A stretch of DNA of 64,000 nt from an uncultured bacterium (GCA_937905825.1 CALCXM010000034.1:1-64000), one strand, 5' to 3'. Positions 1 through 9,718 are shown, numbered from the stretch's first letter. Notes: a model not told the origin generated them from the letters alone. Numbers and translations are program-made.

Positions 1-15
1 ATGAACGAGGGGTGT

Positions 16-86
16 GAAAGTGAACCTGGTTCGGTATCCGGTAGGTTCGGTATCCAGGCCAGGGTGATGCCAGGTTCGGCACTTTC
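16..86. repeat. Palindromic repeat region with GGTTCGGTATCC direct repeats
   Basis: The arms at 16-29 and 70-86 are inverted repeats (GAAAGTGAACCTGG against the reverse complement of CCAGGTTCGGCACTTTC, with a 3-nt gap). Between them GGTTCGGTATCC occurs twice in direct orientation (28-39 and 44-55). The string at 26-43 matches 11053-11070 at 17 of 18 positions, so this is a dispersed family. No gene is visible in positions 1-245 apart from the leader of the next gene. Function unknown; a REP-like element is possible. Confidence 0.55.
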
Positions 87-245
87 CATGAATACGAAAG
101 CCAAGCGCCTTGGGATGGGGGAGCTGCGACCCTAACCTCTGAACCTGGAGCCGCGCCCTGCTTCGTCCAAGATTCCAGCGCTGACTCCTTCCTCGCGGCT
201 CTCTGTCGCGACTCCCCGCTACCCAACCCGACCAAGGATCACCGC

Positions 246-1055
246 GTGAGGCATTCTCTCCTTCCCCTGCTGCTCATCCCGCTCTTGTGGAACTGCACCA
301 CCGACGAGCCCTCTGCTTCTTCCACTGCCGAAGTGGTCGTGCCCCAAGCACCCGAGTGGGTCTCGCTCTTCAACGGCGAGGATCTCGATGGTTGGCAAGT
401 GAAGTTCACGGGGCAGGAGTTGGGAGTGAACTACCTGGACACCTTTCGCGTGCGGGATGGAGCTCTGTGCGTGGACTACTCCAACTGGGAGGGCTTCGCA
501 GGAGAGTTCGGACACATTTTCTTTGATGGCGACTTCTGCAACTACCGCGTGCGCTTCGAGTACCGCTTCACCGGTGATCAAGTGCCCGGAGGTCCCGGCT
601 GGGCCTACCGCAACAACGGGATCATGCTGCACGGCCAGCGCCCCGACACAATGCTCGTCGACCAGGAGTTCCCCGTTTCGATCGAAGTCCAGTTGCTCGG
701 CGGGGACGGCACGAACGAGCGTTCAACGCTGAACCTCTGCACTCCGGGAACCAACGTGGTCATGAACGATGAACTCAAGTTGCAACACTGCATCAACTCA
801 GACTCCGAGACCTACCACGGGGACCAGTGGGTGAAGGCCGAGGTCGAAGTCCGCGGCAGCGAAAGCATCCGCCACTTCATCGATGGCCAGCTGGTGATGA
901 GCTACAGCGCCCCGCAGCTCGACGAACGCGACCAGGAAGCCCTGCCCTTCATCGTTGACGGCCAGAAGCTGCTCTCCCACGGCACCCTCTCTTTCCAAGC
1001 AGAAAGCCACCCCTGCGAGTTCAAGAACATCGAGATCCTCGTGCTTGAGGAGTGA
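246..1055 (+). CDS. DUF1080 (3-keto-disaccharide hydrolase-type) lipoprotein
   Basis: The 269-residue protein starts at GTG with AAGGA seven bases upstream. A short hydrophobic leader ends in a lipobox-like LLWNC, so it is probably a lipoprotein. The mature part begins WVSLFNGEDLDGW, the hallmark opening of DUF1080 (PF06439), a concanavalin-like jelly-roll family common in planctomycetes and linked to glycoside degradation. RNNGIMLHG and SIEVQLLGGDG in the middle and WVKAEVEVRG with FIDGQLVM near the end also fit the family. The substrate cannot be told. It appears monocistronic and faces the next gene across a hairpin. The family call is firm; the activity is inferred from family knowledge. 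Confidence 0.85.
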   Translation: MRHSLLPLLLIPLLWNCTTDEPSASSTAEVVVPQAPEWVSLFNGEDLDGWQVKFTGQELGVNYLDTFRVRDGALCVDYSNWEGFAGEFGHIFFDGDFCNYRVRFEYRFTGDQVPGGPGWAYRNNGIMLHGQRPDTMLVDQEFPVSIEVQLLGGDGTNERSTLNLCTPGTNVVMNDELKLQHCINSDSETYHGDQWVKAEVEVRGSESIRHFIDGQLVMSYSAPQLDERDQEALPFIVDGQKLLSHGTLSFQAESHPCEFKNIEILVLEE

Positions 1056-1140
1056 TCCTTTCGGGCAGGTCGCAGTTCCCCTCTAGCACGAAGAGTCGAG
1101 CAGCGTTCCAGCTTTCAAAGGCGGCGGCAAGCAACACACA

Positions 1141-1180
1141 CGGGCGGCATGAGGCTCAAACACGAGTCTCCTGCCGCCCG
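1141..1180. terminator. Hairpin between convergent genes, likely bidirectional terminator
   Basis: CGGGCGGCA at 1141-1149 pairs with TGCCGCCCG at 1172-1180, and GAG/CTC pairs extend the stem around an A-rich loop. It lies midway between the ends of the convergent genes 246-1055 and 1211-2644. There is no long T tract, so this is inferred from structure and position. Confidence 0.5.
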
Positions 1181-1210
1181 AGTGCCGGCTAGCTGCGTCG
1201 CGCTCTTGCC

Positions 1211-2644
1211 CTAAGGGACCCAAGTTACGGTCCACGCATTCGAGAAGTTGAAGGCCGAACCTGAGCAAGTGTTCGCCGCATCCCGGTACCAGAACTGGTA
1301 GTTCGTTGGAATGCCCGCGCCGTAGCCTGACTGCCCGAAGCGCTGGCCTTGAAAGTTGGTGAAGATCGTGGCGCCACCGGAAGCCACTTGGATCTGCGAT
1401 CGAGCCATCTGCCCGCCCACGCACAGCAGTCCGTCACCAACCGAGCTACCCAGCCCACCGTTCAGCTGGTTGGCGCCGCGCAGGATTAGGCCTGGTTTGT
1501 TGCCCGGGAGCCCCGAGATGTGCATGAGCAAGGTGTCGTCGCTTAGGCTACTTGACCCCGACGCCCGCAGCTTGGCGCCACCCGTTGTCGTCGAGTTCAT
1601 GCACCCTTCACCCGTGCCAGCGCTTGTTCCACAAGGACAGGGTGCGCCATGCGTATCCCCGAAGCAGTAGGCACCTCGGGCGTTGAAGTCTCGAATGGCG
1701 ATGCAGAAAAACCACCCCGCGGCCACCTGAGTGAAGCCAGCTCCATCCGGGGCTTTGCTAAGAGCCTGGGTTAGGTTCGTTCCCCAGACCGCAATGGAGC
1801 CGTCGCCTCGCAAGGCAACTGCGTGGTGGCGTCCAATCGCCACAGCGGTGAACCCAGTTCCGGTTGGAGAGCTCGAGACATGGCGATACGTGTCCATACC
1901 CCAAGACTCCAAGGAGCCATCAGATCGAATGGCACTGGAATTCCCCGCTCCCCCGGCCACTGCAATAAAGCCAGGGCCTGCCGGAGCGTTCGAGATTAGG
2001 CCAAAGCCATCGTAACCCCACGTTTCGATGGAGCCGTCGGCCCGCAACGCAAGGGAATGTGTATATCCCGCACTCACGGCTACATAGCCTGTTCCTGTCG
2101 GCGTGCCCGTGACTTGGCCGCTGAAGTCATCTCCCCACGACTCGATGGAGCCGTCAGCACGCAAGGCAAGGCTATGACCTGCGCCCCCCGCAATCGCCGT
2201 GAACCCGGTTCCCAATGGCGTGCTCGAGACCTGAGAATAGCCGTCATCTCCCCATGACAGGATGGAGCCATCCGAACGAAGAGCGAGGGCGTGATGGGTA
2301 CCCGCAGCCACTGCGGTGAACACGGTTCCGGTGGGTGCACTGGGTACTTGACCGAGATATCCCCAGCACTCGAGGGAGCCATCCGTGCGCAGGGCAATGG
2401 AGAAGTTCTCTCCTGCGGCGACCGCAGTGAACCCTGATCCGGGGGGTGTGTTGATGACGACCCCGTGGTAATCAAGTGGGCCCCATGATTCGAGGTGCCC
2501 CTGTCCACAAGCCAATGAGGGCAGCCCCGCAGCAAGCCCAGAGGCAAGCAACAATTTCAACCCGCTGCTTGCGGGACCCGACAGGAACCGTCCTAGCGAG
2601 TCGAAGGGAAGTGGTCGGACAGACGGATTGGACGGGATTCGCAT
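1211..2644 (-). CDS. Secreted RCC1-like repeat protein with Cys-rich C-terminal domain
   Basis: About 477 residues from the ATG at 2644. The frame stays open to 2767, but the signal peptide (LKLLLASGLAAGL...ACGQ) lies just after the internal ATG, so that start is preferred. Seven RCC1-like repeats of about 38 residues follow (consensus ALRADGSIESWG...QVxxxPTGTGFxAVAAG), predicting a beta-propeller. The last 150 or so residues form a separate domain with APCPCGTSAGTGEGC, LPGNKPGLILRGANQLNGG and a C-terminal FNFSNAWTVTWVP. The same domain ends the paralogue at 5404-6789 and the remnants near 11.3-11.9 kb. Probably a cell-surface or secreted protein of unknown partner. Confidence 0.8.
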   Translation of the reverse strand: MRIPSNPSVRPLPFDSLGRFLSGPASSGLKLLLASGLAAGLPSLACGQGHLESWGPLDYHGVVINTPPGSGFTAVAAGENFSIALRTDGSLECWGYLGQVPSAPTGTVFTAVAAGTHHALALRSDGSILSWGDDGYSQVSSTPLGTGFTAIAGGAGHSLALRADGSIESWGDDFSGQVTGTPTGTGYVAVSAGYTHSLALRADGSIETWGYDGFGLISNAPAGPGFIAVAGGAGNSSAIRSDGSLESWGMDTYRHVSSSPTGTGFTAVAIGRHHAVALRGDGSIAVWGTNLTQALSKAPDGAGFTQVAAGWFFCIAIRDFNARGAYCFGDTHGAPCPCGTSAGTGEGCMNSTTTGGAKLRASGSSSLSDDTLLMHISGLPGNKPGLILRGANQLNGGLGSSVGDGLLCVGGQMARSQIQVASGGATIFTNFQGQRFGQSGYGAGIPTNYQFWYRDAANTCSGSAFNFSNAWTVTWVP

Positions 2645-3080
2645 GGGCAAGGTGGAGAGTCTGATTTGCGGCGGGGCTGGAGCTAGGGGCCTGTTTGCAA
2701 CTACCGCGCCATGCGTCCCAGGATCAATCAGGCGCTGCCCAATCAGTGCATGGAGCCTCTTCGCCACCTATCGCCCTGTGAACGAACGCACGCCGAGTGA
2801 GCGGTTCCAGATCAGAGGGTCCGACATCGCAACAGCGTCCCCGTCACCGTCCTCCCATTGGAGACAAGGAACCCCGCGACGGAGCGATGCGCTTGGGTCA
2901 ACGACTGGGGACAATCGGGGGGGGGCTTCCCGAGCAGGGCACCATGGCCGATCCGCGGCTGCCGCGACTCGCCTAGAACCTCCTCCCGCGGCAACCCGAG
3001 TCTGGTGTCAGGCACTGGATTCTGGCATTGTTCGGCGCGCTCCGACTCCTTCGGACGACGGACCCCCCTCAAGCAGCTTC
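2645..3080. other. Intergenic region between divergent genes
   Basis: 436 bases separate the RCC1-type gene (leftward) from the transporter gene (rightward). A rightward frame stays open upstream of the transporter ATG, but its translation is rich in Arg, Pro and Ser with no membrane or family features, so I treat it as non-coding. It must hold both promoters; no consensus pair stood out. Confidence 0.4.
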
Positions 3081-5276
3081 ATGTCCGACTCTCGCGAAAC
3101 TAGCACCGGCCGCTTCGGCACCTTTGGCGGGGTGTTCACGCCCTGCACGCTCACCATCCTGGGCGTGATCATGTTCCTGCGTTTCGGCCAGGTGGTCGGG
3201 AATTCGGGGGTTTGGGTGGCGTGCGCGATCGTGCTGGCGTCGAAGGCCATCACGACCATGACGGCCTTCTCCCTTTCGGCGATTGCGACCAACACGCGCG
3301 TCGGCGGGGGAGGTGCCTACTACATGATCAGTCGCACCTTGGGTGTCGAGTACGGCGGCTCGATCGGGTTGGTGTTCTTCCTGGCCCAAGCGGTCTCGGT
3401 GGCCATGTACATCGTGGGCTTCACCGAAGCTTGCGTCGCGACCTTCCCTGCCCTCGTGCCCTACGGGACTTGGATCGCGAGCCTGACCAACGTCGGGGTG
3501 CTCGCCTGCGTCTACGTGGGAGCGAGTTGGACGATCAAGGTGCAGTACGGAATTCTGGCGGTCTTGGTGGCCGCTCTCGTGTCCTTCTTCGTTGGCAGCG
3601 CCCAGAGTTTTGACGTGGGCGTCTTCCAGGAGAACCTGGGCACGGGCTTCAGCATGGGCGAGAGCCCCTTCACGATGTTTGCCCTGTTCTTCCCCGCCGC
3701 CACCGGAATCATGGCCGGGGCCAACATGTCGGGGGACCTGCGTGACCCGGCCCGTTCGATACCGAGTGGGACCTTGGGAGCGATCGCTTTCACGGGGCTC
3801 ATCTATCTTGTTCTCGCAGTGCTCTTGGGTGGGGCTGCGGAGCGCGGGACGTTGTTGACGAACAACCTGGTGGTGCGCGACTTGTCCATGTGGCCGGCGC
3901 TCGTCACGGCCGGCATATTCGCAGCCACCCTGTCTTCCGCCATCGGCTCGATGATGGGCGCACCGCGCATCTTGCAGGCGCTTTCACGGGACAAGATCTT
4001 CGCGCCCCTATCGCGCTTCGCCGCCGGAAGCGGGGCGTCCAACGAGCCACGCCTGGCGGTCTTGGCGACTTTCGTAATCGCTCAGCTCGGCATTCTGGTC
4101 GGGGATCTCGACCTAATCGCGCCTATCATCACCATGTTCTTCATGGTGACCTATGGCTACTTGAACCTGGCGACCTTCCGCGAAGCGTTCACGAGAAACC
4201 CCTCCTACCGACCGACCTTCCGCTACATGCACTGGTCGATCGCGTTGCTTGGCACCCTGGCCTGCGGCGCCGTGATGTGCTTGATCGCGCCGCGCTGGGC
4301 TTTCGTCGCCGTGGCGTTGATGGCGCTCTTGCACTGGTCAATTTCCCGTCGCAGCGTGCGCACGAACTGGGGCGACGTGCACAGCGGAGCTTCCTTTGAA
4401 CGCGCGCGCAAGGAGCTGATTCGGCTCGAGGACGAACGCTTCCACGCCAAGAACTGGCGCCCCTCCATCTTGGCCTTCAGCGGTGGAGCGGGGGCGCGCG
4501 TGCGCATGTCCGCCTTCGGCAACTGGTTCTGCGCCGGGCGCGGAATCCTGAGCCTGGCCCAGGTGATCACGGGGGATGTGGAAGACCTCGTCGAACGCCG
4601 CGTTGCCCAAGAGCGCGTGCTGCGCAACTTCATCCGCGACCAGGGCTTCTCCGCCTTCCCCGCCGTGGTGGTTTCTTCCGATCGCCACACCGGATTCGAG
4701 GCCCTCGTGCAATGCCACGGACTAGGGGCCTTCCGTCCCAACACGGTTCTGGCCGGTTGGTCGAGCGATCCTGACCACGTGGGGGAGTTCCTTGAATCCT
4801 TGCGGACCGCCCAACGCTTGGGTCAGAACCTCTTGGTGCTTTCGACGGCGGACGGCGAGGATCCCCTGCGCGTCCCGGGTGGCTCCATCGATGTGTGGTG
4901 GCGAGGCAAGCACAACGGAGCCTTGATGTTGATCCTGGGTCACCTCTTGGTGCAAAACGAAGCTTGGCGCGGCAAGACCTTGAGGTTGTTGCGCGTCGTG
5001 CCCCACGAATCTGCCCGGGAAGAGACGGAACGTCACTTGGAAGAGCTGATCAGTCTCGCGCGGATCAAGGCGACTTGCGAGGTGATCGTGGCCGACGATG
5101 CGGTGGCCGCGATTCACCGCGTGTCCGAGGACGCGGCCGTCACCTTCCTTGGTTTCCAACTGCCAGAAGAAGGCGAGGACCCGACCGGTTTCTTGGATCG
5201 CATGGAAGATCTGCTCGGAGGCTTGGGGACCACCTGCTTGTGCTGGAGCACGGGGGACGTGTTGCTCGAGGCTTGA
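3081..5276 (+). CDS. SLC12-type amino acid/cation-chloride cotransporter-like permease
   Basis: 731 residues from the ATG at 3081 (MSDSRETSTGRFGTFGG). The open frame runs further upstream, but that part looks non-coding and the family starts here. The N-terminal 450 or so residues are a 12-helix APC-superfamily transporter: GVFTPCTLTILGVIMFLR, the glycine-rich NTRVGGGGAYYMISRTLG and FFPAATGIMAGANMSGDLRDP match bacterial relatives of Na-K-Cl and K-Cl cotransporters. The C-terminal 280 residues are soluble and cytoplasmic, as in that family. Predicted role is ion or amino-acid transport across the inner membrane; substrate not decidable. Monocistronic. Confidence 0.85.
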   Translation: MSDSRETSTGRFGTFGGVFTPCTLTILGVIMFLRFGQVVGNSGVWVACAIVLASKAITTMTAFSLSAIATNTRVGGGGAYYMISRTLGVEYGGSIGLVFFLAQAVSVAMYIVGFTEACVATFPALVPYGTWIASLTNVGVLACVYVGASWTIKVQYGILAVLVAALVSFFVGSAQSFDVGVFQENLGTGFSMGESPFTMFALFFPAATGIMAGANMSGDLRDPARSIPSGTLGAIAFTGLIYLVLAVLLGGAAERGTLLTNNLVVRDLSMWPALVTAGIFAATLSSAIGSMMGAPRILQALSRDKIFAPLSRFAAGSGASNEPRLAVLATFVIAQLGILVGDLDLIAPIITMFFMVTYGYLNLATFREAFTRNPSYRPTFRYMHWSIALLGTLACGAVMCLIAPRWAFVAVALMALLHWSISRRSVRTNWGDVHSGASFERARKELIRLEDERFHAKNWRPSILAFSGGAGARVRMSAFGNWFCAGRGILSLAQVITGDVEDLVERRVAQERVLRNFIRDQGFSAFPAVVVSSDRHTGFEALVQCHGLGAFRPNTVLAGWSSDPDHVGEFLESLRTAQRLGQNLLVLSTADGEDPLRVPGGSIDVWWRGKHNGALMLILGHLLVQNEAWRGKTLRLLRVVPHESAREETERHLEELISLARIKATCEVIVADDAVAAIHRVSEDAAVTFLGFQLPEEGEDPTGFLDRMEDLLGGLGTTCLCWSTGDVLLEA

Positions 5277-5356
5277 GCGCGAACGAGTCCGGCCGCATCG
5301 AATTCGACCCGCAGGCCGAGAGTCGATGCGACAGAACTCGGACGAGTTGACCTAGA

Positions 5357-5391
5357 TTCCGAACAACATGCCTCGAGGGGAGTTGTCGGAA
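5357..5391. terminator. Hairpin between convergent genes
   Basis: TTCCGAACAAC at 5357-5367 pairs, with one bulge, with GTTGTCGGAA at 5382-5391. It sits in the 127-base gap between the convergent transporter and RCC1-type genes. No T tract follows, so the terminator role is tentative. Confidence 0.35.
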
Positions 5392-5403
5392 GGTCCACTC
5401 ATC

Positions 5404-6789
5404 TCACGGCATCCAGGTCACTCTCCACGCGTTCGAGAAGTTGAAGCCTGATCCTGAGCATGTGTTGGCTGTGTCCCGATACCAAAACTGGTAGTTCGTC
5501 GTGGCCCCGGCGCCGTAGCTCGAGGCACCGAACGGATTGCCCTGAAAGTTGCTGAAGGTCGTGATGCCTGCGCTGGTCACTTGGACCTGTGAGCGCGCGG
5601 TTTGGCCACTGGTGCAGAGCAGACCGTCACCCGCGGCGGTGCCGAGTCCGCCGTTCGCTTGATTCGAGCCTCGCAAGATCAACCCGGGCTTGTTGCCGGG
5701 CACCCCGACGACATTCAGCTGAAAGGTGTCGAGGGTCAGGTCCGCGTCTCCCGATGCGCTGAGGGTCGCACCCCCAATTGCGCTCGTGTTGGCGCAACCT
5801 TCGCCGACTTGGCCGTTGGCTGAGCAGGGGCAGGAGGCCCCGGTTCCGTCGCCTAAGCAGTAGGCGGTCCCGGCGTTCTCCGTGCGAAGCGCAACGGTGT
5901 GAACCGTCCCGCATGCCAAGCGAGTGAAGGCTCCCCCGATAACTGTGGGGGGCGGCTCGTAGCCTGCGATTCCCCAGTAAGCGATGGAGCCGTCGGGACG
6001 AATCGCCGCTGAGAAGGTGGTGCCCCCTGTGACCTGAAGGAACCCCGTTCCAGTGGGGGCGTTGGAGACTTGCCCGTGGGTGTCGATTCCCCAAGCGACA
6101 ATCGATCCATCCGCGCGCAGCGCCAGCGAGTGCAGCGTCGCGGCAGCCACTTGAATGAACCCCGTCTCGCCGGGCGTGTTGGTCACTTGGCCGTAATCAT
6201 CCCGACCCCAGGAAACGATGGAACCATCCGAACGCAGGGCGATGCTTCTGTCCGCGGCTGCCGCCACCTGGGCAAAGCCTGTTCCGCTCGGCGTCAGGGC
6301 AACCACGCCAAACACATCGGCTCCCCATGAAACCAGAGAACCGTCGGCCCGCAGGGCGATGGAGTGCCGGATGCCCGCCGCGACTTGCGTGAAGCCTGTC
6401 CCGCTCGGCGTATTGGAAACCTGGCCAAGGGCATCCCAGCCCCAGGACACGATCGAGCCGTCCGTGCGCAGAGCCAGGGAATGCTTCCCGCCCCCCGCGA
6501 CTTGCGCGAAGCCCGTCCCGCTGGGCGTCTGGGTCACTTGGCCTTGTTGGTCCCTTCCCCATGAATGGATTGAACCGTCCACGCGCACGGCGACCGAATG
6601 GAATTCCCCGCAGGCGACCTGCGTGAACCCCGGTCCTGTGGGTGTCTCGGTGACCTGGCCGTAGAAGGTTCCGCCCCAGGCTTCTAAGCTCCCTTGGGCG
6701 AGCGATGAGGTGGGAAGGAGTCCGCCGAGAAGCAGGGCGAGGGCGAGAGTCGTCCGCAATTCTGTTGAGGTGATAATCGAGTTTTGCAT
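5404..6789 (-). CDS. Secreted RCC1-like repeat protein, paralogue of 1211-2644
   Basis: About 461 residues from the ATG at 6789 (MQNSIITSTELRTTLAL). The following LALALLLGGLLPTSSLAQG is a clear signal peptide, so this ATG is preferred over the open extension to 6927. Seven RCC1-like repeats of about 39 residues (LRADGSIVSWG...GQVTNTPxGTGFxQVAAG) make a probable seven-bladed propeller. The C-terminal domain has CLGDGTGASCPC, VPGNKPGLILRGSNQANGG, NYQFWYRDTANTC and a terminal FNFSNAWRVTWMP, close to the paralogue. It is divergent from the sigma-fusion gene at 7103, which could regulate it; that is only inference from position. Confidence 0.8.
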   Translation of the reverse strand: MQNSIITSTELRTTLALALLLGGLLPTSSLAQGSLEAWGGTFYGQVTETPTGPGFTQVACGEFHSVAVRVDGSIHSWGRDQQGQVTQTPSGTGFAQVAGGGKHSLALRTDGSIVSWGWDALGQVSNTPSGTGFTQVAAGIRHSIALRADGSLVSWGADVFGVVALTPSGTGFAQVAAAADRSIALRSDGSIVSWGRDDYGQVTNTPGETGFIQVAAATLHSLALRADGSIVAWGIDTHGQVSNAPTGTGFLQVTGGTTFSAAIRPDGSIAYWGIAGYEPPPTVIGGAFTRLACGTVHTVALRTENAGTAYCLGDGTGASCPCSANGQVGEGCANTSAIGGATLSASGDADLTLDTFQLNVVGVPGNKPGLILRGSNQANGGLGTAAGDGLLCTSGQTARSQVQVTSAGITTFSNFQGNPFGASSYGAGATTNYQFWYRDTANTCSGSGFNFSNAWRVTWMP

Positions 6790-7102
6790 GGGAATGAAAG
6801 TGCGAGTTGGTGGAGTCGGGGTGCGAGCCAGACGATGCGAGTGGGAGGGAATCCCTCCAAGGAAAGCATAGCAAGGACAGCTTGTTCCTGTCGGTACTGG
6901 GTAGCGGGCCCCCACAATCTCCACCAACGAGCCTCACTGGCGAACTTTGCGCTAGCTCTGAACCCAATCCCTGGATGCGGAAGCCCTGTGGCATCATGCA
7001 ACGGCTGGAGGGGTGCAGCCCTCCACGCAATAAGCTCAGACTTTCTTCGTCGTTTCTTCTTTCGCCTGGCACAGGGGGGCAGACCGTTTGCGGGCCCACT
7101 CC
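6790..7102. other. Divergent intergenic region
   Basis: 313 bases between the RCC1-type gene (leftward) and the sigma-fusion gene (rightward). Read leftward it holds TTGGTGGAGATT followed by GCCCGCTACCCAGTA (about 6896-6927), a near copy of a motif in the palindrome at 11040-11070; both translate as MVEIxxARYPV. No separate gene is supported. Confidence 0.4.
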
Positions 7103-9718
7103 ATGATGAAACACGACGATCCTACTCTGCTACTCTCGCAGTCTCGAAACTTGGCCCTGCGCCTGGTGGCGGACCCTTCCGTTGCTGATGATCTAGCCCA
7201 GGAGGCCTGGCTGGTCTTGCGCAAGCGCGGGGATCTTGGTGTGGCGGATTTCAACGCCTACCTGGCGGGGATTGTGCGAAACCTGAGCCGGCGCTGGTTG
7301 AGGACGAGCGCCACGCGTCAGCGCTACGAGCGACTGGTCGCACGCAGGGAAGTCCAACCTTCCACTCCCCGGGACCTGGACACGACGCTCGACATGCACC
7401 GGGATTTGGTGGAAGAGGTTCGCTCTCTTCCCGTTCCGTTGCGCGAGGTCATTCAGTTGCGCTTCTACGAGGATCTTTCCGCGGCGGAAGTCGCCAGGCG
7501 CCTTGGAATACCGGCAAGCACTGTTCGCTCGCGGGTGAACCGCGGGCTGGTGGTCTTGCGCAGTGGATTCGATTCCCGTCACAAGGGGGAGCGAAGAGTC
7601 TGGGCGACGTTGTTGATGGGGCTCCCCGTTCAAGAAGAGGTTGGCTTGGGTGCAGGCGGTGCGACCGGGGGATTCGTCGGTGCCGGGATTCTGGTGACCG
7701 CGCTCGTCTTGTTCACGGTTGCCTTCAAGTCGATGTTCATGGCGCCGAGTGACGAAGGCATCCTCAAGCTTGCCGTTGAGCACGAACTTCCCGTGAGGGT
7801 GTCTCTTGGGATCCCCGAGCTCGAACTAGCGGCACCCCTTGCTGTGAGCGTCCCCGTGTCGGGCCGCCCTCGGTCGGCGCGCAGTGAGATTGCCAGATCC
7901 GCAGAGGGGGCGGTTACGGTGGGGGACGGAGTCCCATTCCGCATCGTACGCGTCGTCGACCGAGCCACGGGGAATCCATTGCCGGAGTACACCGTGCACA
8001 CCACGAATGAGAAGGGCTCAGGGCGCTACGCGGTGACGGACGACAAGGGCGAATTCATCTTCCGGGATCCCGCCGGCAAGTGGGATCGTGTGCTCGTCGC
8101 CAAGGACCACGATAGCCTGCAGTTCGAAAATCTGCAGCGCTGGAACATGGGGGAGGTCGCGCGCGCGAACCTAGGGCGCACCGTTGACTTCTTCGTCGAC
8201 GTGGGCCCCACCTATCGCTTTCAGATCCCTTCAAGTGCTCCGCAAGGCCTTGCCCTTCAGAGCGACCCGGACGCCCGCTCCATTGCCGTGATCACCAATT
8301 CGCCGCCAGCGGTCGTTCTGCGAGCTTCCTTGGCGAGTCGTGGGTTTGAACCTCGGATACCTCGTGCGAAACAGAACTTGGACACCGTCGTTCGTGGCGG
8401 TTCTGCCCCATTCGTGCGCTTTGCTCCCGGAGTGAACTACGAGGAAGCCCTCGGGCCGCCCCCGTGGTACTTGCGTCTGTCCGATGACGAAGGGCTGTGG
8501 CAAGTCTGGGGAGAGATCGACTCCGTGCAAGGCGAGCACCAGGGGGTCATTGCGTTCGAGGGAGGTGCCTTCGGCCGCTTGCAGGTGGTCATGGAGTACC
8601 CGAACAGACTGTCGGGAGGGTCTCTCTCTACACCCGTTCCCACTGCATGGCTCCTCAATAGCAATGGGGAACACCAAATGGTCCAAAGCGCCTCGGGGCT
8701 TTTTCCGGATGGGCCCAAGCACACACCGGTCTGGAACTTTCTCGCGCCGGGTCGATACACGCTCCGCGCCGGGGGTGACATCCACGAGCAGCAAGTTCAT
8801 GAGGTTGTGATTGAGAAGGGCAAGACAACTCGATTGGAGTTGGATCTGAAGCGCCGGTCTGGCGGGAGAGACATCTCGGTCATCCTGTGCAGTGAGAGTG
8901 GGACGCTTGACTTCTCAGGACTCGGAGCCACCTTGCGTCCAACTCTGACATCTCAGGGCGGGAATCGGCATTGCCTCCCGGTCAAGTCAGCGCTAGTTCC
9001 AGAGCAGGTTCGTTTTGTTTTCCTCTTCGAGAACGTGGCCCCTGGTCCTTGGAAGCTAGAGCTACGGGAAAGCTCCCACTTGCCGGACTTCCAACCCAGT
9101 CAGGACCGACTCATCGGCGCCGATGAATCGGAGGTTCTACTCACATGTCTCGATCACAATATCGAACCGATGGTCACGCCAAGGGTCGCCGTTGTGGATG
9201 CACTGACCGGCGAACCAGTAGAGGATGCGAGCATCAATCTTTGGGTTCGAGGCGAGATGTATGGCACCTCATCCCACATTGCGATACGCGATGGCTCCGG
9301 ACGAGAAAGCGCCACTGGTCGAACCATGCGGACCCTCCCACAGGGAACGCCATTCGCCTGCGCTGTCTCCGCCGAAGGCTATCAGCCGCTCTTCATCCCG
9401 AACGGAACGTACCCTCCGCAACTCCCGGGATCCGAGGTCGGTGAGTTTCGCATGCAGCCCGGGTGGGGCAGGGTTGTCTACGCGGTGACCCGAGAACTGG
9501 TGGGGATCCCCGGGGTCGAAGTGTTTGCCGACGGCCAGCCCATCGGCACGACCGATGCCACGGGGTGCTTTCTGCTCATCGCCGATCGCCCCAGCGCGGA
9601 GATCCACGTCGATCATCCCGAGTACAAGCACATCGCAGGTTCAATCCATCCTCAAACGGGCCGCCCCCACGAGAAGGAGTTGCCACAGTTGGTGTACGTG
9701 ATCATGGAGGCTCGCTAG
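7103..9718 (+). CDS. ECF-type sigma factor fused to membrane anchor and extracytoplasmic region
   Basis: About 871 residues from the tandem ATGs at 7103/7106; the frame extends a little upstream to a TTG. Residues 10-80 look like sigma region 2 (SVADDLAQEAWLVLRKRG, FNAYLAGIVRNLSRRWLR). Residues 110-155 are region 4 with an HTH (LREVIQLRFYEDLSAAEVARRLGIPASTVRSR, given here as the fused motif's key span). A transmembrane helix lies at about 190-213. The remaining 650 residues should be outside the cytoplasm and hold several carboxypeptidase-regulatory-like beta-sandwich segments, such as VVDRATGNPLPEYTVHT and VVDALTGEPVEDASINL. Architecture suggests a membrane-tethered sigma factor sensing the envelope; release mechanism unknown. 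Confidence 0.8.
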   Translation: MMKHDDPTLLLSQSRNLALRLVADPSVADDLAQEAWLVLRKRGDLGVADFNAYLAGIVRNLSRRWLRTSATRQRYERLVARREVQPSTPRDLDTTLDMHRDLVEEVRSLPVPLREVIQLRFYEDLSAAEVARRLGIPASTVRSRVNRGLVVLRSGFDSRHKGERRVWATLLMGLPVQEEVGLGAGGATGGFVGAGILVTALVLFTVAFKSMFMAPSDEGILKLAVEHELPVRVSLGIPELELAAPLAVSVPVSGRPRSARSEIARSAEGAVTVGDGVPFRIVRVVDRATGNPLPEYTVHTTNEKGSGRYAVTDDKGEFIFRDPAGKWDRVLVAKDHDSLQFENLQRWNMGEVARANLGRTVDFFVDVGPTYRFQIPSSAPQGLALQSDPDARSIAVITNSPPAVVLRASLASRGFEPRIPRAKQNLDTVVRGGSAPFVRFAPGVNYEEALGPPPWYLRLSDDEGLWQVWGEIDSVQGEHQGVIAFEGGAFGRLQVVMEYPNRLSGGSLSTPVPTAWLLNSNGEHQMVQSASGLFPDGPKHTPVWNFLAPGRYTLRAGGDIHEQQVHEVVIEKGKTTRLELDLKRRSGGRDISVILCSESGTLDFSGLGATLRPTLTSQGGNRHCLPVKSALVPEQVRFVFLFENVAPGPWKLELRESSHLPDFQPSQDRLIGADESEVLLTCLDHNIEPMVTPRVAVVDALTGEPVEDASINLWVRGEMYGTSSHIAIRDGSGRESATGRTMRTLPQGTPFACAVSAEGYQPLFIPNGTYPPQLPGSEVGEFRMQPGWGRVVYAVTRELVGIPGVEVFADGQPIGTTDATGCFLLIADRPSAEIHVDHPEYKHIAGSIHPQTGRPHEKELPQLVYVIMEAR

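Noticed and set aside
2628-3080. N-terminal extension of the transporter frame
   Set aside because: It overlaps the RCC1-type gene start on the other strand, is Arg/Pro/Ser-rich, and the family begins at the ATG at 3081.
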